Positions 16,511-25,095 of a stretch of DNA of 64,000 bases are shown here, piece after piece. Position numbers and translations under genes: made by a program. The stretch is taken from positions 2,700,716 to 2,764,715 of the forward strand of contig OZ244721.1 of the NCBI GenBank assembly GCA_965219235.1, given 5' to 3'. Position 1 is the stretch's first letter; each line of letters begins with the position of its first letter. This DNA comes from CBDHCC01 sp965219235 (GTDB lineage Bacteria > Pseudomonadota > Alphaproteobacteria > Sphingomonadales > Sphingomonadaceae). A model generated the notes under the pieces. The model searched no databases. It was given only the letters and a program-made list of their open reading frames with translations, and was not told the origin of the DNA.

Positions 16511-16641
16511 GCGGGTGTCTCCCGGACTTGGTGGAGCCTCGGTGCCGCGCGATCGTCGCGCCTGTCAAACCGGGCGGGGCGCGCCACCTTGTCCGCGGCG
16601 TTCCCTGCGCTAGGGTCGCGGGCGCACCAAGGAGACCACCG

Positions 16642-17016
16642 ATGATCAACCACGTGATGCTGGGCACCAACGACCTGGAGGCCGCGCGCGCCTTCTACGA
16701 CGCCGTGTTGCCCATCGTCGGCTACGGCACGGCCTTCCAGGACAAGGAGCGGCTGTTCTGGGCGTCGAAGAAGGGCAGCTTCGCGCTGACCGTTCCGATC
16801 GACGGAGAGCCGGCCACCGCCTCCAACGGCTTCACGCTGGGCTTTCGCTGCGACTCACCCGAGCAGGTGACCGCGTTCCACGACGCGGCCGTCGCGGCGG
16901 GCGGCACCGCCATCGAGGATCCGCCGGGGCTGCGGGAGAGCAGCATGGGACCGATGCACCTGAGCTACGTCCGCGATCTGGACGGCCACAAGCTCTGCGC
17001 CATCCATCGCGGCTGA
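16642..17016 (+). CDS. VOC-fold (glyoxalase/bleomycin-resistance) family protein
   Basis: 124 residues. MINHVMLGTNDLEAARAFYD at the start and MHLSYVRDLDGHKLCAIH at the end are the two beta-alpha-beta halves of the vicinal oxygen chelate fold, with His4 and a C-terminal acidic/His region as candidate metal ligands. A good AAGGAG lies 7 bases before the ATG. The stop overlaps the start of fghA by one base (TGATG), so the two are translationally coupled and probably share a role in formaldehyde or other reactive aldehyde metabolism. The specific substrate cannot be told. Confidence 0.88.
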   Translation: MINHVMLGTNDLEAARAFYDAVLPIVGYGTAFQDKERLFWASKKGSFALTVPIDGEPATASNGFTLGFRCDSPEQVTAFHDAAVAAGGTAIEDPPGLRESSMGPMHLSYVRDLDGHKLCAIHRG

Positions 17017-17849
17017 TGGACACCCTGTCCGTTCAACGGAGTCACGGCGGCACGCAGCACGTGCTGCGCCATCTGAGCTCCGCGACCGGCACCCCGATGA
17101 CCCTGGGCGTGTTCGTTCCGCCGGGCGACGAACCCCTCGGCGGTTGGCCGGCCGTGACGTTCCTGTCCGGCCTCACCTGCACCCACGCCAATGTGACCGA
17201 GAAGGGCGAGTATCGCGGCGCCGCGGCCGAGCTGGGTCTTGTCGTCATCGCTCCTGACACCTCGCCGCGAGGCGCGGCCGTTCCGGACGCCGACGCTCTC
17301 GCGCTGGGTCAGGGAGCCGGCTTCTACCTCGATGCGAGCGAGGCGCCGTGGTCGGGCGCGTTCCGCATGGAACGCTACATCGTGAGCGAACTGCCGGACG
17401 CCGTGGGCGCTCTCGTGCCGTTGGACCCGGCGCGCCAGGGGGTGACCGGCCATTCGATGGGCGGTCATGGCGCGCTCACGCTGGCGTTGCGCCATTCCGG
17501 CCGATGGCGGTCGGTATCCGCGATCGCGCCGATCTGCGCGCCGACCGAGTGCTCCTGGGGCCGCGACGCCTTCACCGCCTATCTGGGTGCGGACGAGCGG
17601 AGGTGGGCGGCGCACGACGCCTGCCGGCTGATCGAGAGCGGCGCCAGAACGGACGCGTTGCTGGTCGATCAGGGCCAGGCCGACCCGTTCCTGAACGAGC
17701 AGCTGAGGCCCGACCGGCTGGAGACGGCCTGCGCGACCACCGGCCTGACGCTGACGCTGCGGCGGCACGCGGGCTACGACCACTCCTACTATTTCGTCTC
17801 CACGGTCCTGGGCGACCACCTGCGCTGGCATCGGGAGCGGCTGGGTTGA
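17016..17849 (+). CDS. fghA: S-formylglutathione hydrolase
   Basis: 277 residues, an esterase-D-type alpha/beta hydrolase that releases formate and glutathione from S-formylglutathione, the product of the divergent frmA. The oxyanion segment LSGLTCTHANVTEKGEYRG and the nucleophile elbow GHSMGGHGALT (Ser about 149) are typical; the catalytic Asp is in DQGQADPF and the His in AGYDHSYYF. Its ATG overlaps the VOC gene stop, and its own stop overlaps the TTG start of the exonuclease gene. Confidence 0.95.
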   Translation: MDTLSVQRSHGGTQHVLRHLSSATGTPMTLGVFVPPGDEPLGGWPAVTFLSGLTCTHANVTEKGEYRGAAAELGLVVIAPDTSPRGAAVPDADALALGQGAGFYLDASEAPWSGAFRMERYIVSELPDAVGALVPLDPARQGVTGHSMGGHGALTLALRHSGRWRSVSAIAPICAPTECSWGRDAFTAYLGADERRWAAHDACRLIESGARTDALLVDQGQADPFLNEQLRPDRLETACATTGLTLTLRRHAGYDHSYYFVSTVLGDHLRWHRERLG

Positions 17850-18598
17850 GCCGCTTCGTGCGGGTGGTCGATCTGGAGACCACCGGCAGCCGCCCGCCCG
17901 CGCACGGCGTCTGCGAGATCGGGTGGCAGGACGTGGTCGAGGGCGCGGACGGCGTGTGGCGGATCGGTGGCGGACAGGGCCACACGCTCGTCGATCCGGG
18001 ACGCGCCATTCCGGCTGTCACCCAGGCCATCCACCACATCATCGACGCGGACGTGGTCGGCGCCCCGATGTGGGCGGACGCCGCGCCGCCGGTGCTGAAG
18101 CCCGCCATCCGTCCACTGGCGCTCGCCGCCCACCGCGCCTCCTTCGAGAAGCGCTTCTGCACGCCCGAACTGACCGGCGGGGCGGACTGGATCTGCACCT
18201 GGAAATCGGCGCTTCGCCTGTGGCCGGACAGCCCGTCCTTCTCCAACCAGGTGCTGCGCTACTGGCGCAAGCCCGCGGGGTTGGACCGGGCGCGCGGGCT
18301 GCCGGTCCACCGCGCCTATCCCGACGCCTACGTCACCGCCCATCACCTGCGCGACCAGCTGAACGAGGTGGGGCCGGAACGGCTGATCGCGTGGGAGCGC
18401 GAGCCCGGCCTGCTGCCGCGCGTGCCTTTTGGACCCGACAGGGGCATGGACTTCGCCGAACTGTCCGACGACACTCTCGCCCGGTTGTCGGACGATCGCA
18501 ACGAGGACGTGCGCTTCTCGGCCGAACGGGAGCGGGCGCGACGGGACCTGGGTGGAGAGCCGAAGGACTCGGGCTCAGCGCAGGGGGAACTGCTGTGA
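17846..18598 (+). CDS. DnaQ-family 3'-5' exonuclease (exodeoxyribonuclease X-like)
   Basis: 250 residues from a TTG at 17846 that overlaps the fghA stop (TTGA). The DEDD motifs are visible: Exo I VVDLETTG, Exo II AAHRASFEKRF (Glu where many relatives have Asp), and Exo III HRAYPDAYVTAHHL, giving a DEDDh-type enzyme. The N-terminal ~170 residues contain the nuclease; the remaining ~80 are charged and unassigned. GTG codons at 17858 and 17864 are alternative starts. It seems to be the last gene of the VOC-fghA transcription unit, but the functional link with formaldehyde (repair of adducted DNA) is speculation. Confidence 0.8.
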   Translation: MSRFVRVVDLETTGSRPPAHGVCEIGWQDVVEGADGVWRIGGGQGHTLVDPGRAIPAVTQAIHHIIDADVVGAPMWADAAPPVLKPAIRPLALAAHRASFEKRFCTPELTGGADWICTWKSALRLWPDSPSFSNQVLRYWRKPAGLDRARGLPVHRAYPDAYVTAHHLRDQLNEVGPERLIAWEREPGLLPRVPFGPDRGMDFAELSDDTLARLSDDRNEDVRFSAERERARRDLGGEPKDSGSAQGELL

Positions 18599-18611
18599 CG
18601 TCGCCCCGCGC

Positions 18612-19376
18612 TCAGGCCGCGACGAACTGTCCCAGGCGCTGCGACAATGAGGGCGCCGGGCTGGGGCCGGAGTCGAGGCTCATCAGTTCGTCATACACGC
18701 GTTCGGCGGGACCGTAGGTGCGGCCCGCCGCGCGTTCCAGCCCGGTGCGGTCGAGGATCGCGATGTGCCCGCGCGTGCCACGCACCAGCCGATCACCCTC
18801 CAGCTTGTGCAGGGTGTCGGTGACGCTGGCGCGCCGCACGCCGAGCAGTTCGGCCAGGCGCTCGTGCGTCATCGGCAGGTCGTCGCCGGGCCGGCGGTCG
18901 TGCAGCATGACGAGCCAGCGCGCCAGCCGCGTCTCGACATCGTCGGAGCGCAGCGAGGCGATCGTGCTGCTCATCTGCACCGCGACGGACTGGGCGAAGC
19001 GCAGCAGGATGCGGAAGAAGACCGGGTCGCGCAGGCATGCCGCCTTCACCGCGCTCGCAGGCAATCGCAGCGCCTCGCCCCCGTCGAGCACCGCGACCGT
19101 GGAGTCGAAGGCAAGCGCGCAGCCGGTCATCGCGCTCCAGCCGACCAGCCCCTCGCCGCCGATCAGCCCGTCGCCGCCGAGATCGGAACCGAAGGAGACG
19201 ACGAGTGTGAGCGGGAACAGCACCGCCGGGATGGGCTCGCCGGCGCGCGACACGACCTGTCCGGCGGCGTAGCTCACCATGTCGGCCTGGCCGATCAGGT
19301 CGGCGCGCGGCGCGGCGGCCAACCTGTCGAGCAGGCGGTTGCCCGGGGTCCCGCATCCGCCGTTGCTCGCGTCCAT
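18612..19376 (-). CDS. Crp/Fnr-family transcriptional regulator
   Basis: 254 residues with an N-terminal cyclic-nucleotide-like beta-roll (about 20-145), a dimerisation helix (FRILLRFAQSVAVQMSSTIA) and a Crp-type winged helix-turn-helix (MTHERLAELLGVRRASVTDT then LHKLEGDRLV). No FNR iron-sulfur cysteine cluster is present, so it probably senses something other than oxygen by that route. It is divergent from two ferritin-like genes across 119 bases that hold a palindrome, and is a likely regulator of them. Confidence 0.9.
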   Translation of the reverse strand: MDASNGGCGTPGNRLLDRLAAAPRADLIGQADMVSYAAGQVVSRAGEPIPAVLFPLTLVVSFGSDLGGDGLIGGEGLVGWSAMTGCALAFDSTVAVLDGGEALRLPASAVKAACLRDPVFFRILLRFAQSVAVQMSSTIASLRSDDVETRLARWLVMLHDRRPGDDLPMTHERLAELLGVRRASVTDTLHKLEGDRLVRGTRGHIAILDRTGLERAAGRTYGPAERVYDELMSLDSGPSPAPSLSQRLGQFVAA

Positions 19377-19469
19377 TCGTCATCCTCTCCCCGTCAGCGC
19401 AGGAGTTTAGGTACTACCGCGTACGCAATCAACCATCGGCGGAACGGGCGGGTGGGGGTAGGCGTACAC

Positions 19470-19483
19470 CAGTTGAACAACTG
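19470..19483. promoter_or_regulatory. CAGTTG-AA-CAACTG palindrome, candidate operator
   Basis: A perfect inverted repeat with 6-base arms and 2-base centre, 12 bases before the ATG of the first ferritin-like gene and inside the intergenic region shared with the Crp/Fnr regulator. An ATCAA half-site of FNR type is nearby at about 19427. Binding by the adjacent regulator is inferred from position only. Confidence 0.4.
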
Positions 19484-19495
19484 AGAGGGTGGACG

Positions 19496-20464
19496 ATGGA
19501 CGACAGTCAGGTTGACGTCACCGAGATGACGGGTGTGCTCGACGCGCGTGTGCGGCGGCGCGAGAATCGACGCGATTTCTTCAAGTCGGTGGGCGGCGTG
19601 GTCGCTCTGGGAGGTGGGTTGGCGTTGACCGGTGTGTCGAGCCGTGCCGTCGCGCAGGCCGCGCCGACCGACGCGGACGTGCTCAACTTCGCGCTGAACC
19701 TCGAATATCTCGAAGCCCAGTTCTACTCCTATGCGGTGTTCGGGCAGGGATTGCCCGCGGGCAGTCTCACGGGAACCGGCCAGCGCGGCGGCGTGGTCGG
19801 GGGCAAGCAGGTCCCGTTCCAGGATCCGATCGTTCGCCAATACGCGATCGAAATCGCTCAGGACGAGATCAACCACGTCAACTTTCTGCGCTCCGCGCTC
19901 GGCCGTTCGGCCGTGGCGCAGCCGATGGTCGACATTTCGTCGAACCCGCAAGGCGCCTTCTCTTCCGCGGCACGGGCTGCGGGACTGATCGGAGCCGGAC
20001 AGTCCTTTGATCCATATATGAACGACGAGAACTTCCTGCTCGGCGCCTTCATCTTCGAGGATGTGGGCGTGACCGCCTACAAAGGCGCTTCGCCGCTGAT
20101 CGCCAACAAGACCTTTCTCGAAGCGGCCGCCGGCCTTCTGGCGGTCGAGGCGTACCATGCGTCGATCGTGCGCACGACGCTCTACGGAAAGGGAATGCAG
20201 ACCCCCTCGCTCAAGCTGATCGAGGCGACGGAGGCGATCTCCGGAGCCCGGGACAGCGTCGACAACGTCTTGGACGACGATCAGGGCGTGGCGCCGATCG
20301 GCAACGCTTCGAACATCGTGCCGCTCGACGCGAACGGTCTCGCTTTCAGCCGGACGACGGGCGACGTGCTCAACGTCGTCTATTTGAACTCGGGCGCCGT
20401 GTCCCAGGGGGGATTTTTCCCCAACGGCGTGAACGGCACCATTCAGATGAGCAGCGCGAACTGA
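19496..20464 (+). CDS. Tat-exported ferritin-like domain protein
   Basis: 322 residues. The N-terminus has a twin-arginine signal (NRRDFFKSVGG followed by a hydrophobic run and AVAQA). The mature part is a ferritin-like four-helix domain: FALNLEYLEAQFYSYAV carries the first Glu pair, and QDEINHVNFLRSAL the E-x-x-H pair, so a di-metal centre is plausible. A later segment (AYHASIVRTTLYGKGMQTPS) is also conserved in its neighbour. Proteins of this family are found in desiccation- and stress-tolerant bacteria; the enzymatic role is unknown. The copy that follows is clearly a tandem paralogue. Confidence 0.85.
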   Translation: MDDSQVDVTEMTGVLDARVRRRENRRDFFKSVGGVVALGGGLALTGVSSRAVAQAAPTDADVLNFALNLEYLEAQFYSYAVFGQGLPAGSLTGTGQRGGVVGGKQVPFQDPIVRQYAIEIAQDEINHVNFLRSALGRSAVAQPMVDISSNPQGAFSSAARAAGLIGAGQSFDPYMNDENFLLGAFIFEDVGVTAYKGASPLIANKTFLEAAAGLLAVEAYHASIVRTTLYGKGMQTPSLKLIEATEAISGARDSVDNVLDDDQGVAPIGNASNIVPLDANGLAFSRTTGDVLNVVYLNSGAVSQGGFFPNGVNGTIQMSSAN

Positions 20465-20490
20465 TGGCGCGCGCAACAGGAGAGACCCCG

Positions 20491-21540
20491 ATGGATCAGG
20501 ACACCATGATCGGCATCCTTGCCGAGTGCGACGTGCGCCGCGCCGAACGCCGCGCCTTTTTGAAGCAGGCGGGCCAGGCCAGCGCCGCGATCGCCGGCGT
20601 GACCATGCTGGCGGCGTGCGGCAACAACAACGACGGCCCGGATCCGGTGACGATGACGCCGCCTCCACCGCCTGGGGCCACACCGCCGCCGCCGCCTCCG
20701 GGTGGCACGCCGCCTCCGCCGCCTCCGCCGGGTTCCACAGCGACGGATGTGGATATCCTGAACTTCGCGCTCAATCTCGAATATCTCGAGGCGCAGTTCT
20801 ATTCCTACGCGGTCAACGGCGCTCCTCTGCCCGACTCTCTGCTGAGCGGCACGGGCACGCGCGGCCAGGTCACCGGCGGCAAGCAGGTTCCGTTCCAGGA
20901 CCCGATCGTGGCGCAATACGCCCGCGAAATCGCGGCCGACGAGCGCAATCACGTCGCGTTCCTGCGCACGGCGCTCGGCAGCGCGGCGGTGGCCCAGCCG
21001 GCGCTGAACATCTCGTCGGACGCCAACGGCTCCTTCTCGGCCGCGGCGCGCGCGGCGGGGCTGATCGGAGCGGGCCAGTCCTTCGATCCCTACGCCAACG
21101 ACAACAACTTCCTGCTCGGAGCGTTCATCTTCGAGGATGTCGGCGTGACCGCCTACAAGGGCGCCTCGCCGTTGATCATGCGCAAGGACTATCTGGAATC
21201 GGCCGCCGGCATCCTGGCGGCGGAAGCCTATCACGCTGGCCTGATCCGCACGATCCTGTACCGCAAGGGCATGCAGACGCCGTCCTTGAAGCTGATCGAG
21301 GCGACGGAGGGCATCTCCAACGCCCGCGACGCCGTCGACGGTTCGACCGACGACGATCAGGGCGTGGCACCGAGGAATGGCGCGGCCAACCTGGTGCCGA
21401 CCGACGCCAACTCGCTCGCGTACAGCCGCACGGCGGCCAACGTGCTGAACGTCGTCTACCTCAACAGCGCCTCGGTGAAGCAGGGCGGGTTCTTCCCGGC
21501 CGGCACCAACGGCACGATCAACACGAGCGGCGCCAACTGA
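20491..21540 (+). CDS. Ferritin-like lipoprotein, tandem paralogue with proline-rich linker
   Basis: 349 residues from the ATG at 20491, preferred over the one at 20464 because AGGAGA lies just upstream. The leader has both a Tat-like RRAFLKQ and a lipobox (MLAAC), so it is probably a Tat-exported lipoprotein. A ~35-residue Pro/Gly linker follows, then a ferritin-like domain almost identical in layout to the preceding protein (NLEYLEAQFYSYAV, ADERNHVAFLRTAL, AYKGASPL, KGMQTPSLKLIEATE). The pair thus places the same domain free in the periplasm and tethered to a membrane. A strong terminator follows. Confidence 0.85.
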   Translation: MDQDTMIGILAECDVRRAERRAFLKQAGQASAAIAGVTMLAACGNNNDGPDPVTMTPPPPPGATPPPPPPGGTPPPPPPPGSTATDVDILNFALNLEYLEAQFYSYAVNGAPLPDSLLSGTGTRGQVTGGKQVPFQDPIVAQYAREIAADERNHVAFLRTALGSAAVAQPALNISSDANGSFSAAARAAGLIGAGQSFDPYANDNNFLLGAFIFEDVGVTAYKGASPLIMRKDYLESAAGILAAEAYHAGLIRTILYRKGMQTPSLKLIEATEGISNARDAVDGSTDDDQGVAPRNGAANLVPTDANSLAYSRTAANVLNVVYLNSASVKQGGFFPAGTNGTINTSGAN

Positions 21541-21560
21541 CGCCCTTCTGAGGAGTGGAG

Positions 21561-21597
21561 GGCTCCGGTGCCGTCATGGCACCGGAGCCTTTTTCTT
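21561..21597 (+). terminator. Rho-independent terminator of the ferritin-like pair
   Basis: GGCTCCGGTGCC (21561-21572), loop GTCAT, GGCACCGGAGCC (21578-21589), then TTTTTCTT. A perfect 12-bp stem, 20 bases after the stop. Confidence 0.93.
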
Positions 21598-21751
21598 GCG
21601 CGGCCCGCTTTCCTCCCATCATCGGGCCACCCTGAACCAGCAAGGGTGTCCGCCCCCAGCAGAAGCGACGCGGGCGTCCTGCGGTCCGGTGGCCACTCGT
21701 CCGTCAGCTCGCGAGTGCCGTCTTCGCGAGACTCTCCGGCCTCTTTCCCGC

Positions 21752-22312
21752 TCAGCGTCTCCCGAGGGTGAGCGGGATGGTCGCCCCGTCCGGCGGCACC
21801 GCGACACGGGCGCTCTCCCAGTCCGGTCGGCGGCGCCTTTCCGCGCCGCTCGCCGCCCAGCCGCCCGCTCCCGCCGGCTTGAGCGACACCGTCGCGGGCG
21901 ATCCCTCCGTCGCGGGTCCGCGATCCCCTCCGGCGATCCGCGTCCGGCCGTCGACGGTCGCCGCCAGGGCGGGTTGCACCGCCACCAGCGCGTATCGACC
22001 CGGCACCACGCCGTCGAAGCGCAGCGCGACCGACGCCGCGTCCGCCTCCGCGCGCGCGCGGTAGATGGCGTCTTCGGTGCCCCACTGCGCCTCCGTCTGC
22101 AACGCCGCCTCCACCGGCTCTCCGCCAGGCTCGACCCCGCTCACGCTCGCGATCACCACGGCGGTGGACGCCCGCGCGGGTTGGGACGGCCCGGGCTTGG
22201 CGGGCGGAGGCGGGGAAGCATTGGTCTCGCGTCCGCGGCAGCCGGGCAGGGTCAGGAGCAGCGCGGCGAGCAGTGCGGCGAGGGGTCTGGCGGAACGGCG
22301 TGCAATCATCAT
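21752..22312 (-). CDS. DUF2141-like lipoprotein
   Basis: 186 residues. The leader LAALLAALLLTLPGCRG gives a lipobox with Cys about 25, then a Pro-rich linker. The rest resembles DUF2141: AVVIASVSGV, then a beta strand pair ending VALRFDGVVPGRYALVAVQP, then variable sequence and a closing TIPLTLGRR. Exact function unknown. The ATG at 22310-22312 (with another Met next to it) was chosen because it directly precedes the signal peptide. It is divergent from egtB (146 bases) and converges on the ferritin-like operon. Confidence 0.65.
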   Translation of the reverse strand: MMIARRSARPLAALLAALLLTLPGCRGRETNASPPPPAKPGPSQPARASTAVVIASVSGVEPGGEPVEAALQTEAQWGTEDAIYRARAEADAASVALRFDGVVPGRYALVAVQPALAATVDGRTRIAGGDRGPATEGSPATVSLKPAGAGGWAASGAERRRRPDWESARVAVPPDGATIPLTLGRR

Positions 22313-22458
22313 GTCCGCACCGTCGGCCAAGCGGTCTTCGGGCGCAAGTCGAGCGTGAACATCTCTCCTGCCAGCCTCTGGACGTCGGCGACGGAGCGGC
22401 CCAAGCGCCCTGGCAACCTTCCCTCCCCTCCGCCCGTTCTGCCGCCCGAGGAGACCGC

Positions 22459-23733
22459 ATGGCCAGCCTGCCCGCCCCCGCCGCCCCGGACCACGATCTT
22501 CGCAGGCGCTTCGCCGCCGTGCGGGCACTCACCGAGACGCTCGCCGCCCCGCTCGGCGACGCCGACGCGACGGTGCAGTCGATGCCGGACGCCTCGCCCG
22601 CCAAATGGCACCTGGCGCACACCTCCTGGTTCTTCGAGACCTTCGTGCTGCGCGACCACCTGGCCGGCTACCAGTTGCGCGACGCGCGCTTCCCGTTCCT
22701 GTTCAACAGCTACTACGAGGCGGAGGGCGAGCGGCACGCGCGCGCCGCGCGCGGCATGATCACCCGGCCGTCGCTGGAGGAGGTGCTGGCCTATCGCGCC
22801 CATGTCACCGATGAGGTGGCCGGAAACTGGGACGCCATCGGGGACGAGGGGCGGGTGCTGGTGGCGCTCGGCTGCCATCACGAGGAGCAGCATCAGGAAC
22901 TCTTGTGCACGGACATCCTGCACCTGTTCTCGCGCAATCCGTTGTATCCAGCCCTCGTGCCCCCGCGCCCCCGCGCGGCCGGCGAAGCCCGGCCGCGCGG
23001 CTGGGTCGAGGGGCGCAGCGGCACGGTGGAGATCGGCCATGACGGCGACGGCTTCGCCTTCGACTGCGAGGGGCCGCGCCACACCGTCTGGCTGCAGCCG
23101 CACGCGCTGGCCGACCGGCTGGTGACGAACGGCGAGTGGCGGGCGTTCCAGGAGGATGGCGGCTATCGACGACCGGAGCTGTGGCTGTCGGACGGCTGGG
23201 CCTGGGTCGGGGAGCACGGCATCGACGCTCCGCTCTATTGGGAGCGGGTGGACGGTGACTGGCACGGCTTCGGGTGGGACGGGCTCCGGCCACTCGACCC
23301 GCATGCGCCCGTGCTGCACGTCGGCCATTACGAGGCCGATGCCTACGCCCGCTGGGCCGGTGCCCGCCTGCCGACGGAGGCGGAGTGGGAGACCGCCGCG
23401 GCCGCGCTCGACCCGGCCGCCGGACAACAGCTCGACGGTCCGTCGGACGGACGGCCCCGCGCCGCCGCCGGCGATGCCGGTTCCGGGAGCCTGACCCAGA
23501 TGTTCGGCCCCGCCTGGCAGTGGACGGGCTCGGCCTACTTGCCTCACCCCGGCTTCCGCCCCGAACCCGGCGCGGTCGGCGAGTACAACGGCAAGTTCAT
23601 GTCGGGTCAGATGGTGCTGAAGGGCGCCAGCCTGTTCACCCCGCGCGGCCATTCGCGCGCCTCCTACCGCAACTTCTTCCCGCCCTCCGCGCGCTGGCAG
23701 GCGACCGGCGTTCGTCTGGCGCGGGATCTCTAG
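22459..23733 (+). CDS. egtB: Ergothioneine biosynthesis sulfoxide synthase EgtB
   Basis: 424 residues. EgtB is a non-haem iron enzyme that joins a thiol donor to trimethylhistidine (hercynine) using oxygen. An N-terminal DinB-like bundle supplies the iron ligands: KWHLAHTSWFFE and HHEEQHQE (about 137-144). The C-terminal formylglycine-enzyme-like domain contains LPTEAEWE, WQWTGSAYLPHPGF, GEYNGKFMSGQMVLKGAS and SRASYRNFFPP. The start has GAGGAG 6-10 bases upstream. egtD follows after 3 bases, so the two are an operon. Confidence 0.95.
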   Translation: MASLPAPAAPDHDLRRRFAAVRALTETLAAPLGDADATVQSMPDASPAKWHLAHTSWFFETFVLRDHLAGYQLRDARFPFLFNSYYEAEGERHARAARGMITRPSLEEVLAYRAHVTDEVAGNWDAIGDEGRVLVALGCHHEEQHQELLCTDILHLFSRNPLYPALVPPRPRAAGEARPRGWVEGRSGTVEIGHDGDGFAFDCEGPRHTVWLQPHALADRLVTNGEWRAFQEDGGYRRPELWLSDGWAWVGEHGIDAPLYWERVDGDWHGFGWDGLRPLDPHAPVLHVGHYEADAYARWAGARLPTEAEWETAAAALDPAAGQQLDGPSDGRPRAAAGDAGSGSLTQMFGPAWQWTGSAYLPHPGFRPEPGAVGEYNGKFMSGQMVLKGASLFTPRGHSRASYRNFFPPSARWQATGVRLARDL

Positions 23734-23736
23734 CGG

Positions 23737-24711
23737 ATGGCCGACATAGAGGCCGAGGCCCGCACCCACACCGCCGACCCGCATTTCCGCGCCGACGTGC
23801 TGGCCGGGCTGTCGCAGCCCCAGCCGGCGGTGCCCGCGCGCTGGCTTTACGACTATGCCGGCTCGGCGCTGTTCGAGGAGATCACGCGGCTTCCCGAATA
23901 CTACCCCACCCGCACGGAGGCGGCACTTCTGGACGCGGTGTGCCCGAAGTTGCGCGAGCGCGCGCCGGCCCGCAGCGCGGTGGTGGAGTTCGGCTCCGGC
24001 TCCTCGGCCAAGACACCGCGCCTCCTTCGCTGCATCGAGCCCGCCTTCTATGTGCCGATCGACATCTCCGGCGCGTTCCTGCGCGAGGCGGCGGCGGAAC
24101 TCTCGGAGAGCTTTCCCGGCCTGGCCGTCCACCCGGTGGAGGCCGACTTCACCCGCCAGGTGCCGCTGCCCGCCGCCATCGCGGGCCAGCCGATCGTGGG
24201 CTTCTTCCCCGGCTCCACCATCGGCAACATGGTGCCGGAGACCGCGGTCAACCTGCTGCGCTCCATGCGCGCCACGCTGGGCACGGACGCGCACCTGCTG
24301 ATCGGCATGGACCGGGTGAAGGACGTGGCCGTGCTGCTGCCCGCCTATGACGACGCGGCGGGCGTGACGGCGCGGTTCAACATGAACCTCCTCACCCGCA
24401 TCAACCGGGAGCTGGATGGCACCATCCCGGTGGAGGCCTTCCATCACGAAGCGCGCTGGGACGACTCGCATGCGCGCGTCGAGATGCACCTGATCGCCGG
24501 CCGCGATGTGGCGTTCGAGGTGGCGGGCCGGCCCTTCGCGCTGGCGGAGGGGGGAACGATCCACACCGAGAACAGTCACAAATACACGTTGCGCTCGGCT
24601 CGGCTGCTGCTGCTGGCGGGGGGGTGGACGCCGCTGGCGGACTGGTCGGACGAGGCGGACCAGTACACCCTGTTCCTGGCCGGCGCGGAGGCGGAACGGG
24701 CGGCGCCGTAG
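23737..24711 (+). CDS. egtD: L-histidine N(alpha)-methyltransferase EgtD
   Basis: 324 residues. It trimethylates histidine to hercynine, the substrate of EgtB. Typical features are RWLYDYAGSALFEEITRLPE, YYPTRTEAALL, the SAM-binding EFGSGSSAKTPRLL, YVPIDIS, GFFPGSTIGNM and the late FHTENSHKY-like segment reading IHTENSHKYT. It starts 3 bases after egtB. No egtA, egtC or egtE is nearby. Confidence 0.95.
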   Translation: MADIEAEARTHTADPHFRADVLAGLSQPQPAVPARWLYDYAGSALFEEITRLPEYYPTRTEAALLDAVCPKLRERAPARSAVVEFGSGSSAKTPRLLRCIEPAFYVPIDISGAFLREAAAELSESFPGLAVHPVEADFTRQVPLPAAIAGQPIVGFFPGSTIGNMVPETAVNLLRSMRATLGTDAHLLIGMDRVKDVAVLLPAYDDAAGVTARFNMNLLTRINRELDGTIPVEAFHHEARWDDSHARVEMHLIAGRDVAFEVAGRPFALAEGGTIHTENSHKYTLRSARLLLLAGGWTPLADWSDEADQYTLFLAGAEAERAAP

Positions 24712-25095
24712 GGGATTGGCTGGGCCTCAGCGCTTGATGCCCGTCGTCTCCACAGCTGAGCTGAATGGCTGCTAGCGACCCACCTGCGGACGTCGAACTC
24801 TCCAACCCCGATCCGCTCGTCCTGAGCCTGTCGAAGCCTGTCCTGAGCTTGTTGAAGGGGACGTTGGGCAAGGCACGTCCGGCGGTCGCCGCGGCTGAGC
24901 CCTTTGTGCGTCCTTCGACAGGCTCAGGACGAGCGGGAGGGGCTGACGGCATCACCAAACCCGACCGTCCCTTTCCCACTCAGAAGCAGTCGATTCGACT
25001 AAGCGGCCAATCGGGGTGACTCTGCTTCGGGCGCGCCGCGCGATCGGAGAATGCCTCCTCTTGCCCCGCCCACACCCACGCTCCACACCCGCACC
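24712..25095. other. 384-base gap between egtD and ppc
   Basis: I see no gene here. 24712-24811 is unremarkable. 24812-24942 holds three TTCGACAGGCTCAGG-family units (next entry). 24943-25095 has no clear promoter; an in-frame ATG at 25051 could extend Ppc by 15 residues but the extension is not family-like. Confidence 0.6.
24812..24942. repeat. TTCGACAGGCTCAGG-family cluster (two direct units, one inverted)
   Basis: Units CCTGAGCCTGTCGAAG (24821-24836) and CCTGAGCTTGTTGAAG (24842-24857) are in tandem; CTTCGACAGGCTCAGG (24913-24928) is inverted relative to them. The flanks GCTCGT and ACGAGCGGGAGG also pair, so the outer units form a stem of about 25 bp. Confidence 0.85.

Noticed and set aside
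22309..24579. 756-codon - strand frame opposite egtB and egtD
   Set aside because: No family signature and strongly biased composition; the + strand egtB and egtD are unambiguous.
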